From NCBI GenBank assembly GCA_018821435.1, contig JAHJME010000014.1, positions 62,001-126,000 of the forward strand: 64,000 nt of DNA, written 5' to 3'. The first letter of the stretch is position 1, and each line of letters opens with the position of its first letter. The notes below the pieces were generated by a model. That model was not told the origin of the DNA. It saw only the letters and a program-made list of their open reading frames with translations, and did no database searches. The stretch is from Alphaproteobacteria bacterium. GTDB lineage: Bacteria > Pseudomonadota > Alphaproteobacteria > Caulobacterales > Caulobacteraceae. The position numbers and the translations under genes were made by a program. This document shows, piece after piece, positions 52,753 to 60,388 of the stretch.

Positions 52753-55191
52753 TCAGTAGGTGTAGCGCAGGGCCACGCCGTAGGTCCGGGGCTGGCCCAG
52801 GAAGGTGTTGTACGAGCCGCTCTGCAGGACGGCGTTGAAGCCGACCTGATAATAGACGTCGTTGAACAGGTTCTGGGCGAAGGCCTCGACCGCCCAGCGC
52901 TTGTCGGCCGAGCTCAGGCCCACCCGCGCGTTCACCAGGGTGAAGGCGGGCTGGTTCTTGACCGGATCCAGGTCGGAGCCGGTGTTGAAGCCGGACACGC
53001 TCTTGGAGTTGACCGCGATGCGCCCGACCAGATCGTCGGTCAGGTTGTGCTCATAGGTGATCCCCAGCGAACCGGACCACAGCGGGGCCAGCGACAGGCG
53101 CGAGCCCGGCAGGTTGGCGCCCAGGAACAGCGGCGTGCTCTTGGGATAGTAGGTCTCGGCGTAGGTGACACCGCCGTTGAAGCTCAGCCCCTCGATCGGG
53201 CTCTTCCAGATGAAGTCGAGGTCGACCCCCTTCGAGATCACCTTCGGCACCGAGGCGACCGAGAAGACCAGGCCGTTGAAGGCGTTGAGCTGGAAGTCCT
53301 CGTACTTCTGATAGAACACCGTGGCGTTGAGCAGCACGCTCCGGTCGAACAGGGTGGTCTTCGTGCCCACTTCGAACGAGTCGACCGTCTCCGGCGCGAA
53401 GCTGGTGTCCAGCACCGGCGTGGTCGGCTGGCCGGCCACCGTCTGGTTGGTGGTGGCGATGCGGTCCAGGTTGAAGCCGCCGGCCTTATAGCCCCGCGCA
53501 TAGGACGCGTAGGTCATGACCTCCGGCGAGATGCGGTAGGCCAGCTTCGCGGTGCCGGTCAGCTTCTCTTCGCTCAGCGACTGGTTGTTCGTGCCGATCC
53601 GGCCGAACGCGGGGCTGTTCGAGGCCGCGCACAGCACCTGGTAGGGGCCGGAGGCCAGCGTACCGTCGGCCCGGATCAGCGAGGTCGGCACCAACCCGCG
53701 CAGGGCGGACGCCCGGGCCAGTGCGGTGGTGCAGCCAGAGCCGCCGTCCGTGTTGCTCCAGGACGTCTTGAGGTCCTTGTCCTCCCACGTGTAGCGGAGG
53801 CCCACCGTCAGCTCGAGCGCCTCGGTGATCTGGTAGCTGTTGTTGGTGAACAGCGAGAAGCCTTCCTCGCGCTGGTTGTAGAGGTCGTCCTGGCCCTGGC
53901 CGGTGACGAACGTCGTGCCCAGCGGCCGGCCGGTGAACACCGTCGACAGCGTGTTGCTGAAGAGTGCGTTCACGTACTGCTCGTACTGCGTGCCGTAGGT
54001 GACCGTGCGGACGTGCAGGCCCAGGTCTTCGCGGGTGTAGAACGCGCCGATCAGCCAGTTCAGCTTGTCGGTGGACCCCGCCAGCCGCAGCTCCTGGGTG
54101 AAGGTCTGGAACTTGCTGGAGCCCGGGTTCGAGCTCTGCTTCAGCGTCGGCGCGTACAGGATGTCGGCCGCCGTCCAGTCCACGTCCGACCCGCCCGTCT
54201 GCTTCCAGTTCCGGAACGCCGTGATCGAGGTCAGTTTGGCGCCGCCCAGCCAGGGCGTCTTCCAGTTGGCTTCCACCGCCGTGCCGCTGTCGATCACGGT
54301 CTTCAGGAAGCTGCGGTTGCTGTAGTCGCGGAACGAGTCGGGGTCTGGCGGGCTGGACAGGCCACCGGGCGCCAGGGCCAGGATGATCGCCTGGGTCGGG
54401 CCGTTCTGGATCTGCACCGCGCCGCAGCAGCGCTCGTCGCGCTTGGTGTAGTCGACCGACACATTGACGTCCAAGGTCTCGGTCGGCGTGAACAGGACCT
54501 GGGCGCGGCCGGTGTAGAACTTCTGGTCGTTGTTGTCGGGGCCGGCGGACTTGTAATAGCCGTCCCGCTCGCGCGCCGCGGCGAAGATCCGGGCCGCCAC
54601 GACGTCCTTCACCACCGGGCCGGTCAGCGAGATCGAGGCGCCGAAGCCGTCATAGTTGGTGAACTGCGCTTCCGAAGTGGCGCCGACCTGGAACGACGGC
54701 CGCTTGGTGAAGACGTTGATCACGCCGGCGGTGGTGTTCTTGCCGAACAGCGTGCCTTGCGGGCCCTTCAGCACCTCGATGCGCTGCGTCTCGCCCAGGT
54801 CGCTGAAGGCCACACCGTTGCGCGGGCGATAGACGCCGTCGATCACCACGCCCACGGACGATTCGAGGCCGGGGTTGTCGCCCACGGTGCCGATGCCGCG
54901 GATCCGGGCGGTGGTGACGGCCGAGCTGCTGGTGGAGGTCACCATCAGGCCCGGCGCGACGATGGTCAGGTCCTTGATGTCGCGGACGCCGGCGTCCTGC
55001 AGCTGCTGGGCGTTGACCGACGTCACCACCACCGGGACGTCCTGCAGGCTCTGCTCGCGCATCTGCGCCGTGACCACGATCTCGTCGACGGTGGCCGACG
55101 GCGACGTCTGCGCCAGGGCGAGGCCGGGGGTTCCCAGGAGGAGCGCGCCGGCCACGAGGGGGCTCACGCCCGCGAAAAGAGTGCGGTTCAT
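52753..55191 (-). CDS. TonB-dependent receptor
   Basis: The 812-residue product has a signal peptide (MNRTLFAGVSPLVAGALLLGTPGLALA), a TonB box (VDEIVVTAQMREQS), a plug domain (VPVVVTSVNAQQLQDAGVRDIKDLTIVAPGLM; RIRGIGTVGDNPG; VYRPRNGVAFSDLGETQRIEVLKGPQGTLFGKNTTAGVINVFTKRP), and a 22-strand barrel ending in Tyr (YGVALRYTY). These proteins import siderophores, vitamins, oligosaccharides or aromatic compounds; the long extracellular loops cannot be assigned. It stands without a neighbouring regulator or transporter. The stop is followed by a strong hairpin. Confidence 0.95.
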   Translation of the reverse strand: MNRTLFAGVSPLVAGALLLGTPGLALAQTSPSATVDEIVVTAQMREQSLQDVPVVVTSVNAQQLQDAGVRDIKDLTIVAPGLMVTSTSSSAVTTARIRGIGTVGDNPGLESSVGVVIDGVYRPRNGVAFSDLGETQRIEVLKGPQGTLFGKNTTAGVINVFTKRPSFQVGATSEAQFTNYDGFGASISLTGPVVKDVVAARIFAAARERDGYYKSAGPDNNDQKFYTGRAQVLFTPTETLDVNVSVDYTKRDERCCGAVQIQNGPTQAIILALAPGGLSSPPDPDSFRDYSNRSFLKTVIDSGTAVEANWKTPWLGGAKLTSITAFRNWKQTGGSDVDWTAADILYAPTLKQSSNPGSSKFQTFTQELRLAGSTDKLNWLIGAFYTREDLGLHVRTVTYGTQYEQYVNALFSNTLSTVFTGRPLGTTFVTGQGQDDLYNQREEGFSLFTNNSYQITEALELTVGLRYTWEDKDLKTSWSNTDGGSGCTTALARASALRGLVPTSLIRADGTLASGPYQVLCAASNSPAFGRIGTNNQSLSEEKLTGTAKLAYRISPEVMTYASYARGYKAGGFNLDRIATTNQTVAGQPTTPVLDTSFAPETVDSFEVGTKTTLFDRSVLLNATVFYQKYEDFQLNAFNGLVFSVASVPKVISKGVDLDFIWKSPIEGLSFNGGVTYAETYYPKSTPLFLGANLPGSRLSLAPLWSGSLGITYEHNLTDDLVGRIAVNSKSVSGFNTGSDLDPVKNQPAFTLVNARVGLSSADKRWAVEAFAQNLFNDVYYQVGFNAVLQSGSYNTFLGQPRTYGVALRYTY

Positions 55192-55365
55192 TCTGCTTGT
55201 TCCTACCCAATCGCGCTTCTGGAGAGCGCCTGTAGAGGTAGTTCACGGGCGTAACGGGCCGGGCGCAACGCCCGATTGCTTCAAGAAACACCGGTATGTT
55301 TGCGCTGCGGCAGGGGAGACACACGAAGCGGCGAGGACGGGCGGATGCCGCGCGACGTCCAGGTC

Positions 55366-55399
55366 TTGACGATTGACACGTAATGTTCTATCTTTGTTC
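55366..55399 (+). promoter_or_regulatory. Promoter with LexA (SOS) box
   Basis: GTTC-TATCTTT-GTTC at 55385-55399 exactly matches the Caulobacter LexA operator GTTC-N7-GTTC. A -35-like TTGACG (55366-55371) and a -10-like TATCTT (55389-55394) stand at 17-bp spacing, so LexA would cover the -10. The inferred start of transcription is about 55401, at the ATG of the downstream gene at 55402. Confidence 0.75.
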
Positions 55400-55401
55400 T
55401 C

Positions 55402-56010
55402 ATGCTCGACGCCGATCCCCGCAGCCAGATGCTCTTCCAGATGGGCCAGTGCGCCTATCGGCTGGGGATGGCGTTTGGCGCGGCGGCGGAGGGGGCGGGG
55501 ACCCATGCGGAGCGGCTGGAGCATTTCCAGCTGTTCGAGCGCTGTTCCTTCGCCGCGCGCATGTCGATCGCCCTGGAACTGCGTCTGCGGCGCGAGACGC
55601 GGGCCGAGGCGCGAGGTGGGGCTTACGCTGAAGCCCGCGAGCACGAAGACGAGGCGCGCGACGAGCGCGACCCGCCCGAGACCGAGCGCTACACCGAGAC
55701 CGACTGGGAGCGCGAGCGCGAGTCGGTCAGCCTGCCGCTGCTGCTGAGCACCCTGAATAGCATCGCCGTCGACGCCCAGGCCCTGCGGGGGCCGCCGCCG
55801 GCCGAATTGCCCACCCTGCGCGAGTTGCTGGCCCGGGTGAAATCCGACGCCGCCCCAACGTCGAAGCCACAGGCCGCGCGATTGCGGACCCGTCTCGCGG
55901 CCTCCGCCACGGCGCCTGTCCCGGGGACGTTCGCCCTGGCGTCATCCGCACCGCCGCCAGCAGGTCGCCACGGCCTGACGCTCCGCCGCGCCACCGGCCC
56001 GCCGCGCTGA
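55402..56010 (+). CDS. LexA-box-controlled protein of unknown function
   Basis: The 202-residue product begins MLDADPRSQMLFQMGQCAYRLGMAFGAAAEGAGTHAERLEHFQLFERCSFAARMSIALELRLRRETR. The rest has a highly charged stretch (about residues 67-110, rich in Glu, Arg and Asp) and a Pro/Ala-rich tail. No DNA-binding or catalytic motif is recognised. The ATG follows the LexA box by 2 bp with no ribosome-binding site, which suggests a leaderless mRNA made only during DNA damage. The N-terminal half looks helical and may be the conserved core. It has no operon partner; the next gene is on the other strand. Confidence 0.75.
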   Translation: MLDADPRSQMLFQMGQCAYRLGMAFGAAAEGAGTHAERLEHFQLFERCSFAARMSIALELRLRRETRAEARGGAYAEAREHEDEARDERDPPETERYTETDWERERESVSLPLLLSTLNSIAVDAQALRGPPPAELPTLRELLARVKSDAAPTSKPQAARLRTRLAASATAPVPGTFALASSAPPPAGRHGLTLRRATGPPR

Positions 56011-56091
56011 CGCCGCAGGCCCTGGATTTCCACGTCCCGCACCTCGACGACCGACGGGCCCGCGCCCGGCGGCGCGACCCGTGCCGATCAC

Positions 56092-56817
56092 CTACTCCGG
56101 CTTGCGGAACCGCAGCATGAACTGGTCGGTCTTGCCGCGGACGTCCGGGGCGAAGACCATCTTGGTGTGGTCGTCGGCCGGGTTGACGAAGGCGTTGCTC
56201 TCGCCGTCCAGCTTGAAGCCCGCGGCCAGGACGTCCGCCTTCACCTGAGCGATATCGATCCGATGCAGGGTCTCGGTCACGTTGATCGGGGCGCCGGCGG
56301 CCGCGGCGTGGTCGAGGATCACATAGACGCCACCGGGCTTCAGCGCCGCGTAGACCTGCTTGTTGAAGCCGGCCACGTCCGCCGGGCCCATGAACTTGTC
56401 GTAGAGGTCGTGGTAGTTCTGGCGGATGAACACCGCGTCCAGGCTGTTCGCGGCCAGGCCCATGGCGTTCACCGGCGGCGTCGAGACCACGATGTTCGAG
56501 CCCGGCGCGCTCTCGCCCGCCTTCAGCATCGGAACGACCTCGGGGTGTGCCTTGACCACCTCGGCCGGCATCACGGCGTAGAGCTTGCCGTTCGGCCCGA
56601 CCGCGGCGCTCAGCGCGCGCACGAACCGGCCGGCGACGATGTCGGCCACCTTGTCGCCGGGCTTCACGCCGATGAACGCGACGACCTCCGCCCGCTTCAT
56701 CGACGGGTCGGTCATGGCGTCGGCGTTGGCCGCCGGGACCTGGGCGAGGGCGAGCCCGCCGGGCAAGGCCGTGGCCAAGGCGATGGCGGCGATGGCGGCG
56801 GCGAGATTGTTGTTCAT
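56092..56817 (-). CDS. Exported methyltransferase-fold protein
   Basis: The 241-residue product has a signal peptide (NNNLAAAIAAIALATALPGGLALAQ) and then a methyltransferase-like domain: SMKRAEVVAFIGVKPGDKVADIVAGRFVRALSAAVGPNGKLYAVMPAE, VFIRQNYHDLYDKFM, ALKPGGVYVILDHAA. The cofactor loop, normally GxGxG, reads ADIVAGRFVRAL, lacking the glycines, so SAM binding is doubtful. The family has exported members in many alphaproteobacteria, and their target is unknown. It stands between the SOS gene and a divergent AraC regulator. Confidence 0.8.
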   Translation of the reverse strand: MNNNLAAAIAAIALATALPGGLALAQVPAANADAMTDPSMKRAEVVAFIGVKPGDKVADIVAGRFVRALSAAVGPNGKLYAVMPAEVVKAHPEVVPMLKAGESAPGSNIVVSTPPVNAMGLAANSLDAVFIRQNYHDLYDKFMGPADVAGFNKQVYAALKPGGVYVILDHAAAAGAPINVTETLHRIDIAQVKADVLAAGFKLDGESNAFVNPADDHTKMVFAPDVRGKTDQFMLRFRKPE

Positions 56818-57028
56818 GGTGGAGACCTCCCAGAGACTTTGACGCGGACGCTAGCAGAGACGCGCGCTCTCCGAACCGGTGTCTTCGCGAACGCCTGTTG
56901 TGCCGCCGCGCGCTGGCCACCGACGGCCGCGGATGCGCCGGGAAGGTGAATATCTTCACGAATCCAGCGTTAGCCTAACCCCGTTCGGAACGGGGAGCGG
57001 CGCGGTTGCGCGGCCGTCTGGTTTTGTC

Positions 57029-57904
57029 ATGTCGACCGCTGGTCAAGAGCCGCCCCGGGTTTCGGTTCGGGTCTACTATCCGCACCCCGACCTGCAGAGC
57101 TACGTCACCTTCTACTATGTGGTGGAGGCCGCGGGGCCGCTCACCGACTTCCTCTATCCGGAGTGGGGCAACGTCCGCTTGAACCTGGCCGGCGACTGGA
57201 TGGTGCTGAACGATCCGCGCGATCCGCCAGTGCCGGCCCAACGCGTTCTGTACGGCCCCACGGACCGGCGCGGCAAGATCGTCACGGGCGGCGGCAAGAC
57301 GGCGGGCTTCGGCCTGACGCCGGGCGGCTGGGCCCGGCTGATCGGCTCTGACGCCAGCAAACTGGCCAATCGGGTCGTGGAAATCAGCGACCAGATCGAT
57401 CTCGACGTCGGGTCGCTCCAGGCCGCGCTGGTCGCCGACGGTGACGATGATGCGGCCGGCGTGGCGCGCTTCGATCGGGTCCTGCTCGACCTGCTGGCGC
57501 GCCGTCCGCCGACGCCGCCGGCGGTCCTGGCCGTCGACCACGCCCTGCGCAACCAACCGCGCGATGTGCCGACCTTCGCCGCGATGGCCGGGATTTCGCC
57601 GCGCAGCCTGCATCGGCTGTGCTTGCGCGCCTACGGTTTCCCGCCGAAACGCCTGCTGCGCCGCCAGCGGTTTCTCTACACGCTGGGTTTGATCCGGGTT
57701 ACGCCCGACCCCACGCTCAGCAGGCTGATCGACCTTGAGTACCACGACCAGTCGCACTTCAATCGCGACTTCCACGACTTCATGGGGATGACCGCGCGGG
57801 ACTACGCCGCCACGCCGAGAGCGCTCATGCAGGCCGCCGCCGCGGCCCAGGTCGCCATCGGCATCCCCTTGTCCTTCAGGCTGCCCGAGCCGCCCGAGGC
57901 GTAG
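57029..57904 (+). CDS. AraC-type helix-turn-helix regulator
   Basis: From ATG 57029 the 291-residue product has an N-terminal part (VSVRVYYPHPDLQSYVTFYYVVEAAGPLTDFLYPEWGNVRLNLAGDW) of the type described as DUF6597, and a C-terminal AraC DNA-binding domain: VPTFAAMAGISPRSLHRLCLRAYGFPPKRLLRRQRFLYTLGLIR and DLEYHDQSHFNRDFHDFMGMTARDYA. The two HTH motifs are intact. The longer upstream frame (to 56879) lacks support. It lies divergent from the methyltransferase-like gene, which could be its target. Confidence 0.87.
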   Translation: MSTAGQEPPRVSVRVYYPHPDLQSYVTFYYVVEAAGPLTDFLYPEWGNVRLNLAGDWMVLNDPRDPPVPAQRVLYGPTDRRGKIVTGGGKTAGFGLTPGGWARLIGSDASKLANRVVEISDQIDLDVGSLQAALVADGDDDAAGVARFDRVLLDLLARRPPTPPAVLAVDHALRNQPRDVPTFAAMAGISPRSLHRLCLRAYGFPPKRLLRRQRFLYTLGLIRVTPDPTLSRLIDLEYHDQSHFNRDFHDFMGMTARDYAATPRALMQAAAAAQVAIGIPLSFRLPEPPEA

Positions 57905-58018
57905 AGGATTCACCACCTGGGCGGGTGGCCAATCTTTACAATTCCTTACCAGACGACTGGCGTACCCCTGTTCGCCCAGGGGCCGGATCGCGGTCCCCGC
58001 AGTCAGTAGGGGGTTTCC

Positions 58019-58630
58019 ATGTTCAAGAGTTTTGCCGCAGTCGCGGCCGGCGCGATGCTGCTCGCGGTCGCGCCCGCAGCGTCCGCCTCGGTCTTCGTCG
58101 GGGCTGCCGTACAGACGCCGACGTTCCTGGCCGAACTGGTCGCCGGACAGTCCTATACGGTCACCGCCACCGGCGTGGCGAACATCTACGTTGGCGGCGC
58201 GCTGGACTTCGACCCGGACGGCCGTCCGACGCATCCGATCGGCGGTGTCTACGCGCCGTTCAATACGCCCGGTTGCTGCTATGCGGACCCGTCCAGCCCC
58301 AGCGTCTTCGGCTATGCCGGGACCAATGCGTTCCTTGGCGCGCTCGCGGGGACGTTCAGTGCGTCGCCGAGCGGCCCCAGCGCCTATTTCCAACTGGGCT
58401 CGTCCTACCAGTTCGTGGCTTCGGCCGACGGCGCGCTCTATGGCCTCGTCAATGACGCGGTCAACGCCTACGGCGACAACGGCGCGCAAACCGGCTTCAA
58501 CGTGACGGTGACGGCCGATGCGTCGCCCGATCCGACGGCCGTCCCGGAACCTTCGTCCTGGGCGCTGATGATCCTGGGCTTTGGCGGCGCGGGCGCCATG
58601 ATCCGCAGGCGCAAGGTTCTCGCCGCCTGA
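58019..58630 (+). CDS. PEP-CTERM/PEPxxWA-CTERM sorting domain protein
   Basis: The 203-residue product has a signal peptide (MFKSFAAVAAGAMLLAVAPAASAS), a beta-rich body, and the C-terminal sorting signal VPEPSSWALMILGFGGAGAMIRRRK: a PEP motif with W, a hydrophobic helix and a basic tail. PEPxxWA-type proteins are processed by an exosortase-like system and associate with the cell surface or matrix. Two adjacent cysteines (GCCYADP) lie mid-protein. No exosortase gene is in the window. A GGGGGTTTCC-type sequence precedes the ATG. Confidence 0.88.
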   Translation: MFKSFAAVAAGAMLLAVAPAASASVFVGAAVQTPTFLAELVAGQSYTVTATGVANIYVGGALDFDPDGRPTHPIGGVYAPFNTPGCCYADPSSPSVFGYAGTNAFLGALAGTFSASPSGPSAYFQLGSSYQFVASADGALYGLVNDAVNAYGDNGAQTGFNVTVTADASPDPTAVPEPSSWALMILGFGGAGAMIRRRKVLAA

Positions 58631-58706
58631 GGCCGCGCGGGGCGGCGGCAAGGTCGCCACCGCCCCGGATTGGTCCTAGCCTCTCGTGGAATCGGGAGGC
58701 GGGATC

Positions 58707-60209
58707 ATGCATCGACGTAGTGTTCTGGCGGCGGCGTTCGCCATAGGTGTCGGCACGGCCCTCCCGGCTCTGGCGGAGGACGCCAAGCCAGACACGCCCA
58801 AGCCCGACGCCGCCAAGATCGACCTGCCCAAGTTCCCCGCCGAAGCCTCGGTCAAACAGACCACCCGCGTCGCCGGCAAGACCTTGAACTACACCGCCAC
58901 CATCGGCGCGCTGCCGGTGCGCGACGAGAAGGGCAAGACCGTCGCCGAGGTGGTCTTCACCGCCTATGTGCTGGACGGCGCCCGCGACCCGAGCCGCCCG
59001 GTCACCTTCGCCTTCAACGGCGGGCCCGGCGCGGCCTCTGTCTATCTGAACCTCGGCGCCATCGGCCCCAAGCGGGTCCAGTTCGGGGCTCAGGGCGACA
59101 GCCCATCCGACAGCGCCCAGCTCATCGACAACCCCGGCACCTGGCTCGACTTCACGGACATGGTCTTCATCGACCCGGTCGGCACCGGCTTCTCGCGCTC
59201 GCTGGTGGACAAGGAGGAGACCAAGAAGCGGTTCTATTCGATCACGCCGGACATCGAGTACCTGTCGCGGATCGTCTACGACTGGCTGGTGAAGAACGGC
59301 CGGATGGCCTCGCCGAAGTACGTCACCGGCGAGAGCTACGGCGGGTTCCGGGCGCCCAAGATCACCTACTACCTGCAGACCAAGCTGGGCGTCGGCGTCA
59401 ACGGCGTGGTGCTTGTTTCGCCCTATCTGGAGCCGCCGATCGACCTGGCGCCCGACGTCTCGCCGATGCCGTGGGTGTCGACCTTGCCGTCGATGGCCGC
59501 CTCCAACTACGAGCGCCAGGGCAAGGCGCTGTCGCCGGCGCTGATGGCCGAGGTCGAGGCGTACGCGCGCGGCGAGTTCGTCACCGACCTGATGAAGGGC
59601 CGCCGCGATCCCGCCGCCGTGGCCCGGCTGGTCGACAAGGTCACCGCCTACACCGGCCTGAACCGCGAGTTCGTGAAGATCTCCGGCGGCCGGATCGACA
59701 GCCGCGCCTACCTGCGCGAACTGTACCGCCAGGAGGGCAAGATCGGCAGCTGGTACGACAGCAACGTCACCCAGGACGATCCCTTCCCCTGGTCGCCGGA
59801 GGGCCGGCGCGGCGACCCGATCCTGGACGCCATCATCGCGCCGACCACCAGCGCCATGGTCGACTTCACCACCCGCGTCGTCGGCTGGAAGGTCGAGGGC
59901 CGCTACAACGCGCTCTCCGACGAGGTGGGCGAGAACTGGGAGAAGGGCGTCGAACTGACCAGCGCCACCACCGACCTGCGCCAGGCCGTGGCCGCCGACC
60001 CCAAGATGAAGGTGCTGGTCGTCCACGGCTACGACGACCTGAGCTGCCCTTACTTCATCTCGCGGCTGATCATCGACCAGATGCCGATCAGCGGCGACCC
60101 GAACCGGGTGCGGCTGGCGCTCTATCCCGGCGGCCACATGTTCTACAGCCGCCCCGCCAGCCAGGCCGCGTTCCGCGCCGACGTCATGCAGGTCTTCGGC
60201 GCCCGCTGA
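58707..60209 (+). CDS. S10 family serine carboxypeptidase, exported (copy 1)
   Basis: The 500-residue product has a signal peptide (MHRRSVLAAAFAIGVGTALPALAE), then the S10 body. The catalytic Ser is in YVTGESYGGFRAP, the Asp in VVHGYDDLSCPY and the His in YPGGHMFYSR; FNGGPGAASVYLNLGAIGPK is the oxyanion region. These enzymes release C-terminal residues from peptides, here probably in the periplasm. The next gene is a tandem copy with strong similarity across the full length. ATG 58707 follows GGGAGGCGGG. Confidence 0.92.
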   Translation: MHRRSVLAAAFAIGVGTALPALAEDAKPDTPKPDAAKIDLPKFPAEASVKQTTRVAGKTLNYTATIGALPVRDEKGKTVAEVVFTAYVLDGARDPSRPVTFAFNGGPGAASVYLNLGAIGPKRVQFGAQGDSPSDSAQLIDNPGTWLDFTDMVFIDPVGTGFSRSLVDKEETKKRFYSITPDIEYLSRIVYDWLVKNGRMASPKYVTGESYGGFRAPKITYYLQTKLGVGVNGVVLVSPYLEPPIDLAPDVSPMPWVSTLPSMAASNYERQGKALSPALMAEVEAYARGEFVTDLMKGRRDPAAVARLVDKVTAYTGLNREFVKISGGRIDSRAYLRELYRQEGKIGSWYDSNVTQDDPFPWSPEGRRGDPILDAIIAPTTSAMVDFTTRVVGWKVEGRYNALSDEVGENWEKGVELTSATTDLRQAVAADPKMKVLVVHGYDDLSCPYFISRLIIDQMPISGDPNRVRLALYPGGHMFYSRPASQAAFRADVMQVFGAR

Positions 60210-60231
60210 TCGCGCCCCAGGCGCCGTGATC

Positions 60232-60309
60232 GAACCGCCAAGACGCCAAGTTCGCCAAGGTGCTCGAGCGGTCTCAACCTCTTGGCGTCCTTGGCGTCTT
60301 GGCGGTGGC
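60232..60309. repeat. Inverted repeat between the two carboxypeptidase genes (family F)
   Basis: Left (60233-60260, ACCGCCAAGACGCCAAG then GCCAAGG) and right (60279-60307, CCTTGGCGTCTTGGCGGT) arms are largely complementary, each made of tandem GCCAAG/CTTGGC units. It occupies most of the gap between the two peptidase genes and might limit read-through. Confidence 0.8.
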
Positions 60310-60388
60310 TCTAAGGCTCTGGCGCGCCGTCTCGACGCGCCCGCAAACAGACCGTAGCTTCGCCGCTTCTTCAGGTCGGGGACTTCGC

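Noticed and set aside
53047-55254. A 735-codon plus-strand frame
   Set aside because: It is antisense to the TonB receptor, whose motifs are unambiguous.
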